Source: Synchiropus splendidus
Taxonomy: Eukaryota > Chordata > Actinopteri > Syngnathiformes > Callionymidae
Length of the DNA stretch: 64,000 bases
Reading direction: 5' to 3'
NCBI RefSeq assembly: GCF_027744825.2
Contig: NC_071342.1
Coordinates: 14,651,501-14,715,500, forward strand
Both the position numbers and the translations under genes were made by a program. Below, piece by piece: positions 48,427 to 63,600 of this stretch. Every line of letters starts with the position of its first letter. Positions within the stretch are counted from its first letter, which is position 1. The notes beneath the pieces are model-generated. The model did not search any database and was not told the origin of the DNA. It saw nothing but the letters and a program-made list of their open reading frames with translations.

Positions 48427-51400
48427 ATGCTGGGAGTCTGCGTGTGTCTGTGTGCTGTTTTCACACAGGTCCTCTCTCAGGCTGAGGCTGAGGAGCCCAT
48501 CACCTACACAGTCAGTGTCTTTTGGCGCATTTAACCGTGACTTTCCGGCTTATTTACCTGCCCTTTTGCTCCTTTCTAGTGCACTGATGGCTACGAATAC
48601 GACCGTGTCAGCGAGCGTTGCAGTGGTAAGACACTTTTCTCGGAATTGTCTCGGTGTTTTTTAATGCAGTCCTTTCTGTATATTTGTAGTTTTGCTCATC
48701 AATTTTAGTCGTAAATTCTGAGCTGCACTGAACTCCCTTGTATTCAAGATTGCACTGGCCACTTTTGATGGAAGCATAAGTTCAGTTTTTTTGTGCGTTT
48801 AGTTTTAGTTTTATTATTGCTAAATAAACGATAGGTTTCAATACATGCCAAATAGATGCATTACAGACTTTTAAATACACAACTAGAGCATGTAATTGCT
48901 CATGCACTGGAAAGCAGGGTAGCATTGTCAGTGAATTGAATTATTGCAATATCACCTTGGAGAGACCGGTATGACTAATAATGAATTTAAAAAAATATAA
49001 TACAAACTACTGCAAGAGTTAAAAACTCCCATGGCATATCTAATTTCCATGCTAGTTTCCTTTGCTGTAAATGACAACTCTTGTTTACCTTGTCACAATG
49101 CTAAAATTGCAAAATGGAGATCAATACCAAAGAAAATATTCAATACTCGATGCCACTTTTGTTACCCCAGGGATAAAGAACGGCTTAAAAAGGATAAGAA
49201 ACATTTTAAATAAATGTTTCCAAGTTAAATACATGAAATTAAAGAATACATTTTTACTTCAAGAATGCAAAACAAATAGCCCAAATATAAGGTACTTATA
49301 GGTAACTGTTTGTGCTACTCTCCAGACATCAACGAGTGCGACTTATTGAGTGATGCCTGCAAAGGAGGGATGCAGTGCATCAACCACTTTGGGGGCTACC
49401 TCTGCCTCCCCAAAAGTGCTATCATTTACTTTGACCATAGTGATGATGGCACACCGGAACTCTTGCCGGGCGTCCAGTCTCAGCCGCCCAGCCAGCCTCT
49501 GACCCCGCGGTTCTCCGGACAGTCGTCCTCCCCACTCGCTGCTCGCTGCGCTCCTGGCTTCGCTGCAGACGAACAGAACATGTGCAGAGGTGAGATTAAA
49601 ACTCTCTCAACGGAAGTGTTTTTTCTTTTGAAAGACAAGTACCGTGCATGAAGCACATCTCAATAGCAAAAGAAAGCAGTCATCCATCCCTCTTGACTGA
49701 GCGATACGTTTCCAGTTAAGATACTGACAAGCATGTGGCCTCCGGGGCGTACATTCTTATCGCTCAAATATTAAGCCTGTGTTGCCAATTCAGCGCAGCT
49801 GCCTCGAAGCAAGTGTCTCTCCCTCAGCTATGTGGGTATTTCATAATTATTTACTAATGACTTTAGAGCCTTCATGAGCAGAGCTGCAAAGGTGAAGCGT
49901 TCAGGCAGCTGACAGCCATCAGCAGCTTAACCAAGCGTGGCAGCCAGATGTGTTGCAAGCTTCCACTTTAGCTTATTTTCCACTTTCATGTTTTCAGAAG
50001 AATAAGACCCTGGCAGGGCCGCGCTCCTCCCTCAACCTGGCTTGCTTTGGTCACTGCAAAGCTAGCGCATGAGGCTCCAGTATGAGTTCATGCACGTGCG
50101 TGACACTCTTTTTCTCCAGATGTTTGCTCAACACACACACGTTTGTGTCTCCATCCTTGTGGGGACTTCTCAATGCTTTGCCCAGCCTCGCATCCTAAAC
50201 CTGTCTATAAGAAATGGCTAACCTTAACCAAAATGAGTTATAATGGCCCAGTTATTTTTCATCCTCAAACGGAGGCTTGTGGGGACAGGCACAAAATGTC
50301 CTCATAAAGTCATAAGGTGTTTTGTCAAGAATTGGTCCCCACAAGAGCAAACAAACTAGTACACACACACATATTTTATGGGAAAGCTTGCGCTTCATTA
50401 TTTCTGCTGTAAACATAGAAGTTCAAGTGTAGGACTTGAATTTTGCAAGTCATTCACTACCTGTGTGTATGCGTGTGTGTTTTGTGGTTGAGCTCTCAGT
50501 AGTAAGAGCGACACTGTCATGGGATAGCAATGGTTAAAGAGGCAAATTTCTCTGTTCATTGGGAGCCTACAGTGTTTTATTGGGTGTATTTAAATTAAAA
50601 TTGCATCGATGATGTTCAACATTCGACTGTATTGCCCACAGAATGCCGCCAGAAGTGGCATGGAAAATCTCTTGGATTTGGGTCTGTCTTAGATTATGGG
50701 CAAACCCAGGTTAAGACTTAACCTATGAAACCAAGACCAGAACATTTGGAGGCCATGTCCAAGACTAAAACTTTGAGGGACAGAGTCAACACCAAGACCG
50801 ATGAAGGGAGCAAAACCACACACAATACAGTGCAAACTACCAGTTTGATACTTTGATAGCATTTCAGGTCTTGATTTATTTAGAAAAAAAGATGACTTTT
50901 ACTTTGCAGAAAGAAATAAATGTGCCTATAGGACTAGTAGACTTCTGAATCAGAATTCAGTTAGAATCTCGGCTTAGGTGGTTTCGACTATAGGGCTTCA
51001 GCCTCTTTACAGCATGGATTGTTACTTACCTTGTAAAGTTGTATAAGGCAACACAGTGCAGCAGTTGTCGAGGATGTCTTGATTTTACTACTATAATTAC
51101 ACTATAATTATTACTGTCACCAGTGCTTTTTATTCTTACAAGTGATAGTAGTGACCGACACGCAGCATACATTGCATACATGTTGGCCAAAAATGGTTGA
51201 ACTCACACAGGACCTCGAGGGTTGAAGCCTCTGGTCTGACTCTGCATCTGCAACAGGCAATAAACTGGATCCATCCCTGAATCACCAGCTGCTCCCTCCC
51301 TCATTCGCTCCTCACCACATTTAGCTTACGACAATGAATCAGTTGTTTCAGCCCTTGCTTCGGTTGCTGTTTTACTCAGCTACCAATCCTGCTTGCAAAA

Positions 51401-51606
51401 TAAATTCCTGTTCGTTCGAGTTTTTGGCGAAACCTACTTGTATCAAATGGCGCTTACTTTGGTCTCCGTCCTTGCTAACGCACCATTCTTGCCGGGGGAA
51501 ACCAAGAATGCAGAGTCAGGTGGGGCAAAGGGCGAGATAAAAGGCTACATAACCGCTGAGGTTCCGAAAGCAAAAACCAGGCCAGGTTGGGATTACGTCA
51601 CAGCTC

Positions 51607-51639
<33 letters not shown>

Positions 51640-54600
51640 ACTCGTCCTTGGTGGAGATGCCAGTTTTCCATAACGTTCATCATGACATTTGCCTTTTTTG
51701 TTTCCATTTTTCCTGAACACACTCATCACATGGATATGAACCAAACAAATAACCTTCTAAGTAACGTTTAGATGATAAATTGAGGAAGAATCCATAATAT
51801 TCCATTGATGTAAAATGGGAATAATCAGTACACTCAGTGAACTATGAACGTCATCCGCCACACACCGAGCTTTCGCTATGAATGGTCTGTTCTAGTCATG
51901 ACTACTTGATAGAAACGCTGACATTTCTGCGACCGATCAAGGTTTCCATGAAAAACAGATCTAGTTGTTCCAGTCAATTCTAATCCCAATGGAAATTACA
52001 TTCATAGAAAGCTCAGAAAGATGCTAAACACAAGGATCCTACTTGTAAAACTTTGGTACTAAATTTACGTCATTTGACTGAATATTAAAATAAAGTGTTT
52101 TGCCTGTTTATTTAAACAATTGATCATAATTATAACAAGATCTAGCTTCTGGTGAATGTTAGAGATGCTACCCCTTATGGGGACCATAAGTCCGACCCAT
52201 TTACTTCTGTCTCATGAGACCTAAGATAACAAAAAATGACCAGGAGTCAATGGAGAGATAAAAGTGATCGAGCTTGAAATATGCGGTAGATCTCACCTAG
52301 TAAGTGTTTAACAATGTCAGCTAATGTTTTCTGTCTTCTACCTTTGATAGCTTAGTACCTTTAGCATCTGTCTTAGCGCCTGAGCAGTCCGATTCTGATG
52401 TGACGTCATGCATGCAACGTTTGATTTCTAGTCAAAATACATTGTCACAAGCAAATAAATCTGAAATTACGTGACAAACATAGTCGCAACTTACTATTAA
52501 CTCGTCATTATTTATCATTTAAATTGAGGTACAGCATATGTGTGATCCAGGGCATGAGGCAAAGTGGATCAGAAAATAACCCATAGACTTCCATTCATTT
52601 TTTTATGGGCCCCTGGACCGATCGGAGGGGGCGGAGACTTAGGCCACCTATTAGCAGGCCTAAGGTGGGAGAATCCAATATGGCGTCCTCAAACGTAAAC
52701 AGAAAGTAGAAGTTTGTAGTTGAGAGTATCTTTCATGGATGTCTTCTTTTCTGACTCTGACGACTGCAAACTGGTATTAATTTTTCATCCCTAAATCCAG
52801 TACACCCGCCGGGCACTGAGGGACGTGCTAAGACTTGCCACTCCTGTTTACCTGTCTGGTTTCCTGAGGTCAGGAAGACGACATTAACACCTACGCGCCT
52901 GAATAATTTTCACTCTGTCTGGGTGGATTTTGCCGGCACTAGGTGTCAATATTTCCTAAATATGTCGGCCCAAAGCCTGTTAAGCCTCTGTGACATTGAA
53001 CTGTTCTGAACACGGCCAGAGGACGAATAACATTTTCCACAAACATGCAAAGCACTTGGGGAGTATATCTCTGGAATGTCAGCGATGGTTGTTTTTTTCC
53101 GTTTGCTCCTATCTTTTGTGATGGGAAGAATTACTCACCACCTTGACAGATATGCATCGGATCGATCTGTGAGAAGCAGGAATGCGCAGGGCAGAACAAG
53201 CACAGAGGCTGAAAGCACATAGAAATGTTGCCAACAATCCTCGCTATCATTTCCAGTCCACAGTGGTATTTGTTGTTGCCTTCGTCTGTTTACATTCAGG
53301 GAAGAAAGCTTCAGAAAACGTGGTCTCAGTGTACACAGAATGATGTCGCAGTTCTTCAGGAAATTCTTTTGGATGTTATCCTGTTACTGTTTATTTCTGC
53401 AAGACATTCATCAAAGATAGCAAGAAGAAACTCAGATAGGGAAGGTGCTGCACGGCCGGAAAGGACTTGGACGACAGAGGTGAATTTGATATGTTTAACA
53501 GGATGTCATGTTAGAGCCTGACTGTAGGAAGAGGGATCAAACACACCAAGATGAAAACAGGCACCCTTTGCTGAGGGTTACTTGAAAAGACACCTGAGGC
53601 CCGTTGAACCCTCATATTAGCTGCTAAGCTCTCGTCTTCCACCTGGGTACAAACAGATGGTTTGCACTGTCTTGCACCAGCAGCCGTTCCCAGTGCGCTG
53701 GTCCCCATCTATGTGACCATCTGCTGATTGCCGCTGTGACTTTTTGTGAAGGCACACAAAGAAGTGATCAACCTGAGATAGTTCATATGTAAAGTTTATA
53801 TAAGCAGCTAGCAATGATCTGACATCGCTAAGATGGAAGTACGGACAGAGATTTTAACTAGGGCTGTCACTAGATTAAAATGGAATCTCAATGAATCGCA
53901 CTGAAGAGGAGTTAACGCCCGATTAATGGTCACAATGTTGTGCTTTCAGCATGATTTTGAGCCTTTTCACTGCCTCTGTGGTTATTCTAAAGAACGTTTG
54001 TGACAGTAGCATCATGTCATGTTGGGTTGTTGGAGTAAACAAATGCTTGCTTGAGCAAAGCAATATTGGCCCCTCCGGTGTTGATAATATCTTTATCTAA
54101 GTTACGTTTAGATTGACTAGAAAATATGTGATGATTTCCCTTTAATCACAAGTTAACTGACCTGTAGTGCGATTAATTGAGATTAAAATTTGAATCTAAT
54201 GACCACCCTACTTTCAACTGACTTCATTTAATTGTCAGTCTCTTGCAGGCCACGTAAAGTGACTTTGTGGACTGTATTTGGCCCCCTGGCCTTGGGTTTG
54301 AGTCACTTGAATGAAAATGAAATTGACTAATAAAATGATGTATCTCTCACTCCACATATTCAAAGACCAGATCATAACTTTGCCAGTGTTTATTGTTTTG
54401 ATCGTTTTTAAAAGTGGATTAGGGGGAAGCAGCTTTGGAAGTGCTTATGATATTGTTGTTTTCCCTGAGTTCAGTGCCTGTCTCACGGCCAGCTGCTTCC
54501 TCTTCTGATGGGTTACAAGTGTTGATGTTTCCTCTTTGCTCATGGTGGAACGGGACACCAGGCTGCGATGAATCACTCTTGCACTTGGCTTGATGATACA

Positions 54601-57600
54601 GCTGAGTATTTTATGTTGCTCTTTCTTGACAAGTAGCACCGGGGTCAATTGCAGTTGCATCGGAAAGCTGCTGGCAGAATCTGCAGATATTTGAGTAGAA
54701 TCAAACGCAGCCGAACCCTTCATCGAGAGTCACAAAGACTCATGAATCAACCGCAGTGAGGGTCAGCATGTCAGAAACGGCAGACTTTGCCAACAGAGTC
54801 CAACATCTTCAGAAGCGCTTTGATCTGTATCTGCTTTAGGTTTGGGCCTGGTCTGAAAGGTTTAACACACTTGATGTTGGCTTTTTATGTTATTTTACAA
54901 GGATAAATCGAATAGAAGATACCAGATTCTAGAGAATAAGACAACATAATATTTTGGAGTATGATGACAGTTTTGACATTGTGAAATTTCATGGACTATT
55001 AGCAACACATACTCTGCCCCCCTGCTTTCCCCAAATTGCATTATAATAATTAGAGGAAAATGGAGTTGCTGTCCAACTATTCTTTGGAACAGCTCCGACT
55101 TTCCATCTCAGTGGCTCAGCGAAAACAAACTAAAAGCTCTCAACTGATAATTACAACAGGCTCTATCATGTCAGAATACAGCTGGTATTGAAAAAAACAG
55201 AGTTCTATATTCAGGCCAGAGCTTTTCGAAAAGGTCCTGTATTATGTTTTAGTGATACAACTTAGTGTTTATTTCTAACACTAACTTTGTCCTTCCCTCC
55301 CTCCCTGCTTCACTATCAGTTAGCAAAAACAGTGAGCTTCAATTGTTGTGTTTAAGTTACATTTCAGTGTCAAAACTAACAGAAACAGACATAGAAGTAG
55401 GAGTATAGCTGTGATAAATTAGTATACTGCAACTGTGGTTTTTGGACTATTGATGCCCTGAACCCTTTACCTTCAACAGCATTGTGGCTAATATATGGAT
55501 TTTTGCTGGCGAACAAGCTTCATGCCACTAAGATATGAGCCTCTTCTCATCAGATCCATAAAATCACAGGTGTTTTATTGAAGCCAAATCGCTCAGTGCA
55601 CGTGTGCATTCCTTGCCACCACTCTTGTGTTCCCACAAGTCCACCTCCTCAGTTGTTCTCAGGGTGGCGATCCATAGACATTTAAGAAGTGGCCGCTAAT
55701 ATACGCTGTAATGTAAATAAAATGCCAAGAATTTTAGTGGTCTGTGGTGACAAGTGTAATAAGAGGCATGAGACGCGTTCATTTCCAAGTTAGTTTTCAT
55801 TATTAAGGTCCATTTATGCTCAACAGTGATGTTACGCTGCACCTGAGATTTGTGTGGTGTAAGTGTGTGCATAAATATATTTTCTTCATAAATTTAGTGG
55901 GTGTGGCTTAACTATTGATCAGGTGCGATCAATAGTCAAAAACATGACAGTATTTCCTGGAGGTAACCATAATTTGCTTTTCATGACAATTTTTATATAT
56001 ACCTGGATCAAAGCCAGATGGAAGGTTATCATGACTAAACCCCTGACTTGATGTTTGTCCTTGCCATTGGGAAATTCTTCAGCCTGTCTCAATAAAGACT
56101 GAGCGAAGGATCAGTGGTGGTTCTATATTTATCGGGTTTAAAATCATGTGGAGAGCAATTCGGAGCTGGAGTTTCAAGACAAAGTTAGGGATGCCTATTG
56201 TCCCAGGAGAGACAGTTGAGATGAAGGCACTTGCAAAAGGATAAGAGGAAAACCCACTAGTACTTGAGTTAGGAATTATTTCCTGAATATCAGGGGCCCA
56301 GTCACGACTGAAAAAGAAAGGCTGTGGATTCAAAACGAAGTGAGCTCACCTGGACAACGATACAAAAAGCCATCATTAGTGGAGCACCGATAACACGATT
56401 GACCAAGGCAACAGGTGAACGCTTCTCCTTCTGTCCTTCTCCCCAGTGGAGACAATAATGACTGCATGTGCAGAAGGAGAGCACAGGCTGTCCCCTCCCT
56501 GCTAAGATTTCTGCCTGCCGTACCTGTGCTTAAACTGGGAAAACTCTCACGGTACCTCCGAGTTTTCACCGTACCTGCTTTTTGAAAAAGGACCCTGAAG
56601 TACTGGAACACTTGGGACTGGGTCTCGCGCGATGTATTCAATCGTTGTTTTTCTTGTGAACTACTTGATGTTACATCACCGCATTCTGAAAATCATTTCA
56701 AACATCCCAAGAGCCCTTTTATGTCTTCAGATCTCCGAACACATCCTAATGTCCACCCGCAAAAACACAACACACACGCTCACATTCTTTGAGCTGCCGC
56801 CATGCCTGCCACTCCCCCAACTCCCACAAGACATTCAGGATTAATCTCTCAGTGAGGTTGACTCTGATATCACATGATCACCAGCAGTTGTAAATCTGAA
56901 CTTCAGATCTTCAGATACGTGTATTTTATGTTTAAAAAAAAAAAAAAGCAAAACAAAAAAGAGGCCTCCACCCTCTCTCATCATTCCTTCCTCTGGACAA
57001 CCTTATCTTGGAGAAGCGAGCCCAAAGCTGTGTTAAATAAATCTTGATTTGAAAAACTCCTGACTTCAGAGGAAAGAGTCCCTACTCCCCACACGCAACA
57101 CATCATCACATCGTGATGGCTTGTTGCAGTAAAACATTTTTTGTGTAAACTATATTGGATGTGGTAAGATGTGGGGGCTTTATGGGACCCTGGAGTCTTC
57201 CAGCATGGGATGCACTCCCACCCCACCCACAGGCACTCACGCACAGCGCTTTCTATTGGCAGCGGCTGAAAGCTTTAGTGACAAAGAAGCAGTTGCCACA
57301 ACATATTCCTGAGATTTAACCTTTGGATTGCAGTCAGCACATATGGTTTGTGTTAGACTGAGGGACTCTGACTCTCCCGAACACAAACTTCCTAAGAAGC
57401 TTCACGGTGTTGATCTACTTTATACAATTTGGTTTTCTTCGGAGTGCGTTGCTTGGAGAAGAGAAATCTGACTCATTTTATGATGTGTGTGCAAGCTGGG
57501 TTTGTGTATTGAAACCTGACTGATCAACGGTGTGTGGTTGTTCTGTAGGCTGAATGCTTCAGGCCCAATGGTGGTTTTATATCGTTGTCACTGGCGTGCT

Positions 57601-60600
57601 GACATCACAGTGTTCACTTTTAGTGAAGATTGTTCTGTAGTGACGTAGTGAAGTTTATACTGCTATGCTTTATACTGCTTCGTGGAGGCCGACAAATTAA
57701 AACCTTAAAATCAATGCCTCTGTACTGTACAGGTCACCTGGGTTTATTCTCATTTTATAGAAAAAAAATGGCCTTCAAAATCAATTACAGATTTTCATTG
57801 TCTCGCGGTAACTAAAACACTGTAATAACAGTTAAAATGGAAATGAAAACTCACTGGATTTTTCATTGTTATTGCATAGTAAGGACTGAAACATGTACAT
57901 GAATAAGCACATTTCGTTGAATTGAATTTTACATTGTTTGATTGTAAGAAATTTGAGTTTGCAGTTACAAACTTTTAATCCCTGGGCTTTTATTTTTCGG
58001 CCAACGGAGAAGTCCAATGTACAGGCATTTTTTAAGCTGCTGTGGTAGGTCAGTGCCAGAGATAAAATTAAAATGAATGTTGAAGAATGAACCCCTCCCT
58101 CCCATTGAATGCGTTGCTGTTGCTTTGTGCGCGGCGGACTTTTACCGTCATTTTTTTTTTTTACCGTCAGGTTTCTGCTTACAGAAAGGACTTGAATTTT
58201 TTGTGACAGAGTCATTATTAAAGGAATAAAATCCATTTAGATGCGGGTGTAATGTATCCTCAAAGTGTGTGTGGGCACCTGACCATCTATTGACAAAACA
58301 CCTCCTTGCGGGGACCTTATGCCTTTGTGAGTATAAGATAAAGCCTTAACTTGAGGATGAAGACATAATAACTAGGCTAATACAATTAGGTTTAGGTTTG
58401 GTTATGAGTCATGGTTAAGTCTAGCCACGTGTTTTGGATGGTTAGGTTTAGGGTGAGAGGCTGGGGAAAGCATTATGGCAATGAGAGGTCCTCACAAAGG
58501 TAGAGATACAAAAGTTTTTTTTGTTTTTTTTTCCAGAAAACCCGTGCATCACTTACTCCAATACATTGTTTACCCAGATTATTTACTCCCTTCATTCTCT
58601 GTAAGTCTGTCAGCAGAGAAGCCGTGTGTGGATTGTTGAGGCACAACTGTGTGTTAGTCAGTAAATGACTTGACAGCGATCGACAATGAATATAGATGAC
58701 AAAATACGCAACACAGGTTTCATTTACAGCAGATTAATGTGCATGTCTAAACTGACAAATGTGCTCTCGCTCTTGACTTCTTTGTTTTGGTGTCGGTCTT
58801 CATGTAAGGGTGACTCCTCTCCTATATGACCTCAGTCTAAAGTAGACCACTTCCGTGTTTTGTTTAAAGATAGGAATACAAATAGCTTACTGAGATCAGA
58901 GCTGATGGAAAAGACGCATTGACGCGTGACCATGTGAATCAACTGTTAGTTCCAGGCACAAACTCTCAATGCAAAGCTGTTTCAATTGTTCAAAAGTGTA
59001 ATGAACTTGTTAGATTTTTTTAAAGCTGTTTTTATGTTCAGAAATTTGATCACATTGTGGACTATGCACAGAGTCCAAAACTCCTCTTGTTTCATCAGAA
59101 TCCAGCTGTGTGAGTTTTGTTCTCTCTTTAGTCGAAGACACAGTTTTTTAAAAGCCAAAATTCACTCCTTTCTTTAACCACCCTAAGAAACCTATTTAAA
59201 AAAAAAAATATTCTCATTTAAATGTTCTGCAATGTGATTGAACGTGACAGTGAAGCATATTTTCAATCATCCAGAGAACCAAATTCACCTCATCAATCTT
59301 GCAAGTTTACATATTTTATCTGGAGAATCCGTTGCAATTATTTGGCAGCGTGGATTCTCATTGACAACAGCATGGCCTGCTTCACTGGGTTTGTGTGTGG
59401 TATTGAGGATGTCTGTCTGTGAATGACAGGTTGTGTCAGACCACCCAAGAGGACTGCTGGTGGGCTGCAGAAATGAGAGTATATGGGCGGATTTGTGGTG
59501 TGTGTCTGCGTGTAAAAGATAGAGCAAACAAGAGTAAGAGAAAAGGAGTTTGGGTGGTTGCCTGAAATGTGTTATAGTTAAAGCAATCTTTAAAGACATC
59601 CAACCTGAAATTTACTGCGAGATAATCCAAACAAGAAATCCTCTGAAACTGAATGAACAATCATCATATTGGACCTTTTTTTCCAAGTGTATAAATAATA
59701 GTGTGTTTTTTAAAAAGTAAATAGAAATCTTTCTGTCACATAAAAGAAAAACATGGAGGGTCTTTTGTGATTCCACTCTCACGTTGCCTCACGGTGATAT
59801 TCAGCATATGCTGGAGGCCCACATGTGCTCACGCAGGCCCGAGTGTGGAGAAGATATGATCTGTGTTGCTCCCTCTGCCATGAGCTCCTCTTTGTGTTAG
59901 AAGGTGTGAGTGGGACCACAGACAGTCCAGGCTTGCTGGTGTACTCTCTCTGCCTGATGTTGTTCAATACCAGCAGCTTGAACTGGAGTATCCGTGTGTG
60001 TGTGTGTGTGTGCTACTTGCAGACATTGATGAATGCACCACTGGCAGACATACGTGTGGCCCCGAGCAGACGTGCTATAACACCAGGGGCTCGTACACAT
60101 GCCAGTGTTCTCCAGGCTTCCAAAGGAATGGAAACCAGTGCATAGGTGAGTCCGAACCAGACCTCGATAGAACATGACCGGAATCCAACGTGGCGTCCGC
60201 CGCTGTCTTCTTTTGTCGAAAGCGAGAGTGATGAGCGAAGGTTATCAACCCCGCACACATCCGTCAGAGAAAAGGGAGGATGATCATTTTAAGATATTCA
60301 CCTCATGAATCTTAATTGCTCCGCGAGGGTTCAGAGAAGAAATTAGCTCATCGTTTAAGCAGTGATTTATAATGATGTCACACCCATCTGAGCTAGCTTT
60401 GCGCCGGCAATCAGCGGTTTTATAAATGACGGGGAAGAAAACAACGCGGATTATTTCCCGAAAGACTCAGGGTCAGTTCGCGACGTTGCACTTGAATGAA
60501 TTCCCGGGAATAACGGTCAGTATTTTTCAGTCACTGATTGTTTGCTCTGGTGTTATTCTGTTGCTGTAGACAGAAACGAGTGTGACCTAGCGCACTACTG

Positions 60601-63600
60601 TATGCACAAATGTGTAAACACTCCGGGCTCTTACTACTGTGAGTGCAACCCAGGTCACCGACTGGCCAGCAACAACCACAGCTGTATTGGTGAGTTACCC
60701 AGGTCAGGTGTGCATGTTGGGGGGGCGGGGTGTCTCTTCTTCTCACTAAACGGAAGGTAGCTACGGAGCCCTGGAAGTGACATGCATGTGTTTTTTTTGG
60801 GATGTGGCATGCATGACTTTTTTTTTTTTTGCCCGAGATAACAGTTATCTAGAGTAAATTTTTATCTCAAGAAACAATTGTAAATGTCAGCACGTGCGTA
60901 GCTGCCTCTCTGGCAAAGCATTTTGTATACGTCCTCCACTGTAACCACTATGTCTCCCATGGCTTCGTAACTGTTCGTCAACGTTGTCAGTCACTGTCTG
61001 CGCACTTTTGACACCCTGATCAAGTGCCTTCTACTCAAAATAATACCATATGTGGCTAAGCTATACGTATTACGCGTCCCCGGAAGCGACATGCATGACA
61101 TGATTTTTTTTAATCCTGAGATAAAAATGATGTCGAGATACTAATTATCATGAAATAACTGTTATCTCAGGCTAAAAAAAGATAAAGTCATGCATGTCAC
61201 ATCCTAAAAAATAAACACATGCATGTCACTACCAGAGCTCCATAGGTAGGTGATATATTTTTCCATAAACTTTTGTTGCTTAAAATCCCCGTTCACAACC
61301 ACCACTACAACCAACCAATGAGACAACACAAACAATGTAAACATAAATCTTCTAGTGGCACATACAAAAACGGAAATATGTATTTTTATTTATTTATTTA
61401 TTTTGTTCATTGCCCAGCAGTAGTCCCACCCGTCCCCTGTCTAGTTTGTCTCCAACTGTTTTTCACCGACCCTACATTAAATCTGAACATTCCTGACTCC
61501 AGTGGCCTCAGCATCATAATAGCCTTTGTATTTGCACAGCTGTCACCAGTTGTTGTTAAGATTTTGATCCTTGGCTGTTAAGAAGTATACCTCTGCATGC
61601 GTTTTTGGAAAAAATATGATGTTTCTGCTCTGATGAATGTTTGTGTGATTGATGCATCACTGTGACCTGACTCTATTGTATGAGATAGAAATGAAGTTTG
61701 TGAGCAGTCATCAAGTTACAGACTGCGGTTCCTTGCAGAGCGGTGCTCGACTAAGGCAATAGCTCCATTGAGCTGCCAAGTCCAATTGCGTCATGTTTTC
61801 CCGGTTTACAATGGAGCTATGCGTAGTTCACCTCCGTGACAAGGGGTGGCGCCACACATCACCCAGTCCGGTCAGTCGAGCTACTCAGCTACATCGAGCT
61901 ATAAACTGCATTATCCATATTGTGTAGTCCGACTGAGAGAAATTCCAATTCCTCTCCAGTAGTTGGACTAAGCTGTTTATATGATTTCAAGACTAAGAGT
62001 GGATGTTGAATTGACGTTTTTTTGTTTTGTTTTCTTTTATTTGTGGGGAAGGGGGTAGTCATGTCATGTCATGTTATCTAGAATAAGTTGCTTTTTTCAT
62101 TTCCTTGGGTTACACTGCTGTTGTTGTCTCTGCGGCCTTGGTGACTCTAACTACCCCTATACTATTATAATAATAATACTAATACTATTTCTTGAGGACC
62201 TGAGATTGAGATGACAGTGGATGTCACTAGTTTCCTAACGTTAGTACCGAGGAGCAGAGGCTCATCCAGTTTGTATCCACAAGTGATTCCCTGAACTGGT
62301 GATTCATAAAGCACGATTATGTTCTCGATGTTGTTACTGCACTGTTGTATTTTTTGCCAAACCTTAATCACATTAGGTGGAATGACTCATGTTGTACTTT
62401 AAGCTGTCGCAGCACATGCTCAAGTTTCAAGTCACAGTATATCTTTACATCAGCAAATTCACCTTCTATAATGGTGTATCTGTTCCAGATGTGGATGAAT
62501 GTGAAACACAGAGTCCCTGTCAGCACCACTGCTACAACCTGATTGGCTCCTTCCTCTGTCAGTGTGACCAAGGGTACGAGCCGGCTCCTGACGTGGTCAC
62601 CTGCCAAGGTAACCAGCCTCGCTCACAAACCAAGCCGGCTGATTGGATGGTCATTTACGCCATGGTTGTGTTTGCTGAGCAGACGTGGACGAATGCAGCT
62701 ACTCCAGCTATATGTGTCAGTACCAGTGTGTGAACACTCCGGGGAGTTATTCCTGCGAGTGTCCGGAAGGATACCAGCTCCAGGGAAGCAGGTTATGTCA
62801 AGGTACTGAACACATCTTTCCCACACAGTCATACGCTTGTTTAGACAGCAAAAATAAACCCCGTTCATTGTATTTGAAGTGTTAATATCTAACTATATTT
62901 GAAAAAACGAAACGAAAAGAGGATTTATTTTGTTATTGTTGTACTGCTTATTACTTGTTTTCATGTGTAGTTATTACGTAATTATACTTCTAAGTGATGC
63001 AAAAGGTTTTGGAGCAGAAGACATTCAAGCAACTTTGTTTTTTCTCTGTAGCGGCACGTTTTTGACTATAAATAGTGACTTAGGTGTCAAGTGTGGATTT
63101 ATTTGAAGAGCCGAGTGAGTGCGCTGTTATGTTCTCCCGCAGTCAGGTGCTGGATTTATGAAGGGGAGCTGTGAATTTGTCTTGTTCTGTCAGAGGGACC
63201 GTTTCGTTATGAATCCAGGTTGCTGTGCCAGAAATAGCTGGGCGGTTTGGGGCGCCTTTGATGAGGCCAGGTTCATGGAGCTGCAGAGGGAAAACTGTGT
63301 GGTTTTGGTGGGCTTCCCTTCAGCGCAACCTCGGAGTTCATCACCAGAGAAGAAACTCACACCAGCTCATTAAAAATAATCAAGTATACCTCTTAAATGT
63401 CACATTTTAGTGGTCGGAGTTGGTCACAGTTGGCTTGCTATAAAAATGAATGTGTGACTCACATGACCTCGAACTAAGCAATAATTTACTTCTCTCCTAG
63501 TTCCGAGGTTTAATCCTAGATTTGGAGACAATATTTTTCATTTTGAGGTCACTTTTTTTTTTTTTTAGGGCTTGAACCCTTTAACGGAATCATATTTGTT

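Larger units (their letters stand above)
49590..60022 (+). other. efemp1 intron 3, 10.4 kb
   Basis: Separates the first EGF/linker exon from the second EGF exon. It contains two copies of one repeat family in opposite orientation (50140-50362 and 58262-58516), a hAT-like MITE (53859-54210) and a (TGC)n tract. No further exon recognised. A TG tract runs up to its acceptor (59993-60011). Confidence 0.6.

Noticed and set aside
51393..51716. Frame with an alanine run at the TGC repeat
   Set aside because: The run is a microsatellite inside efemp1 intron 3; flanking residues show no family.
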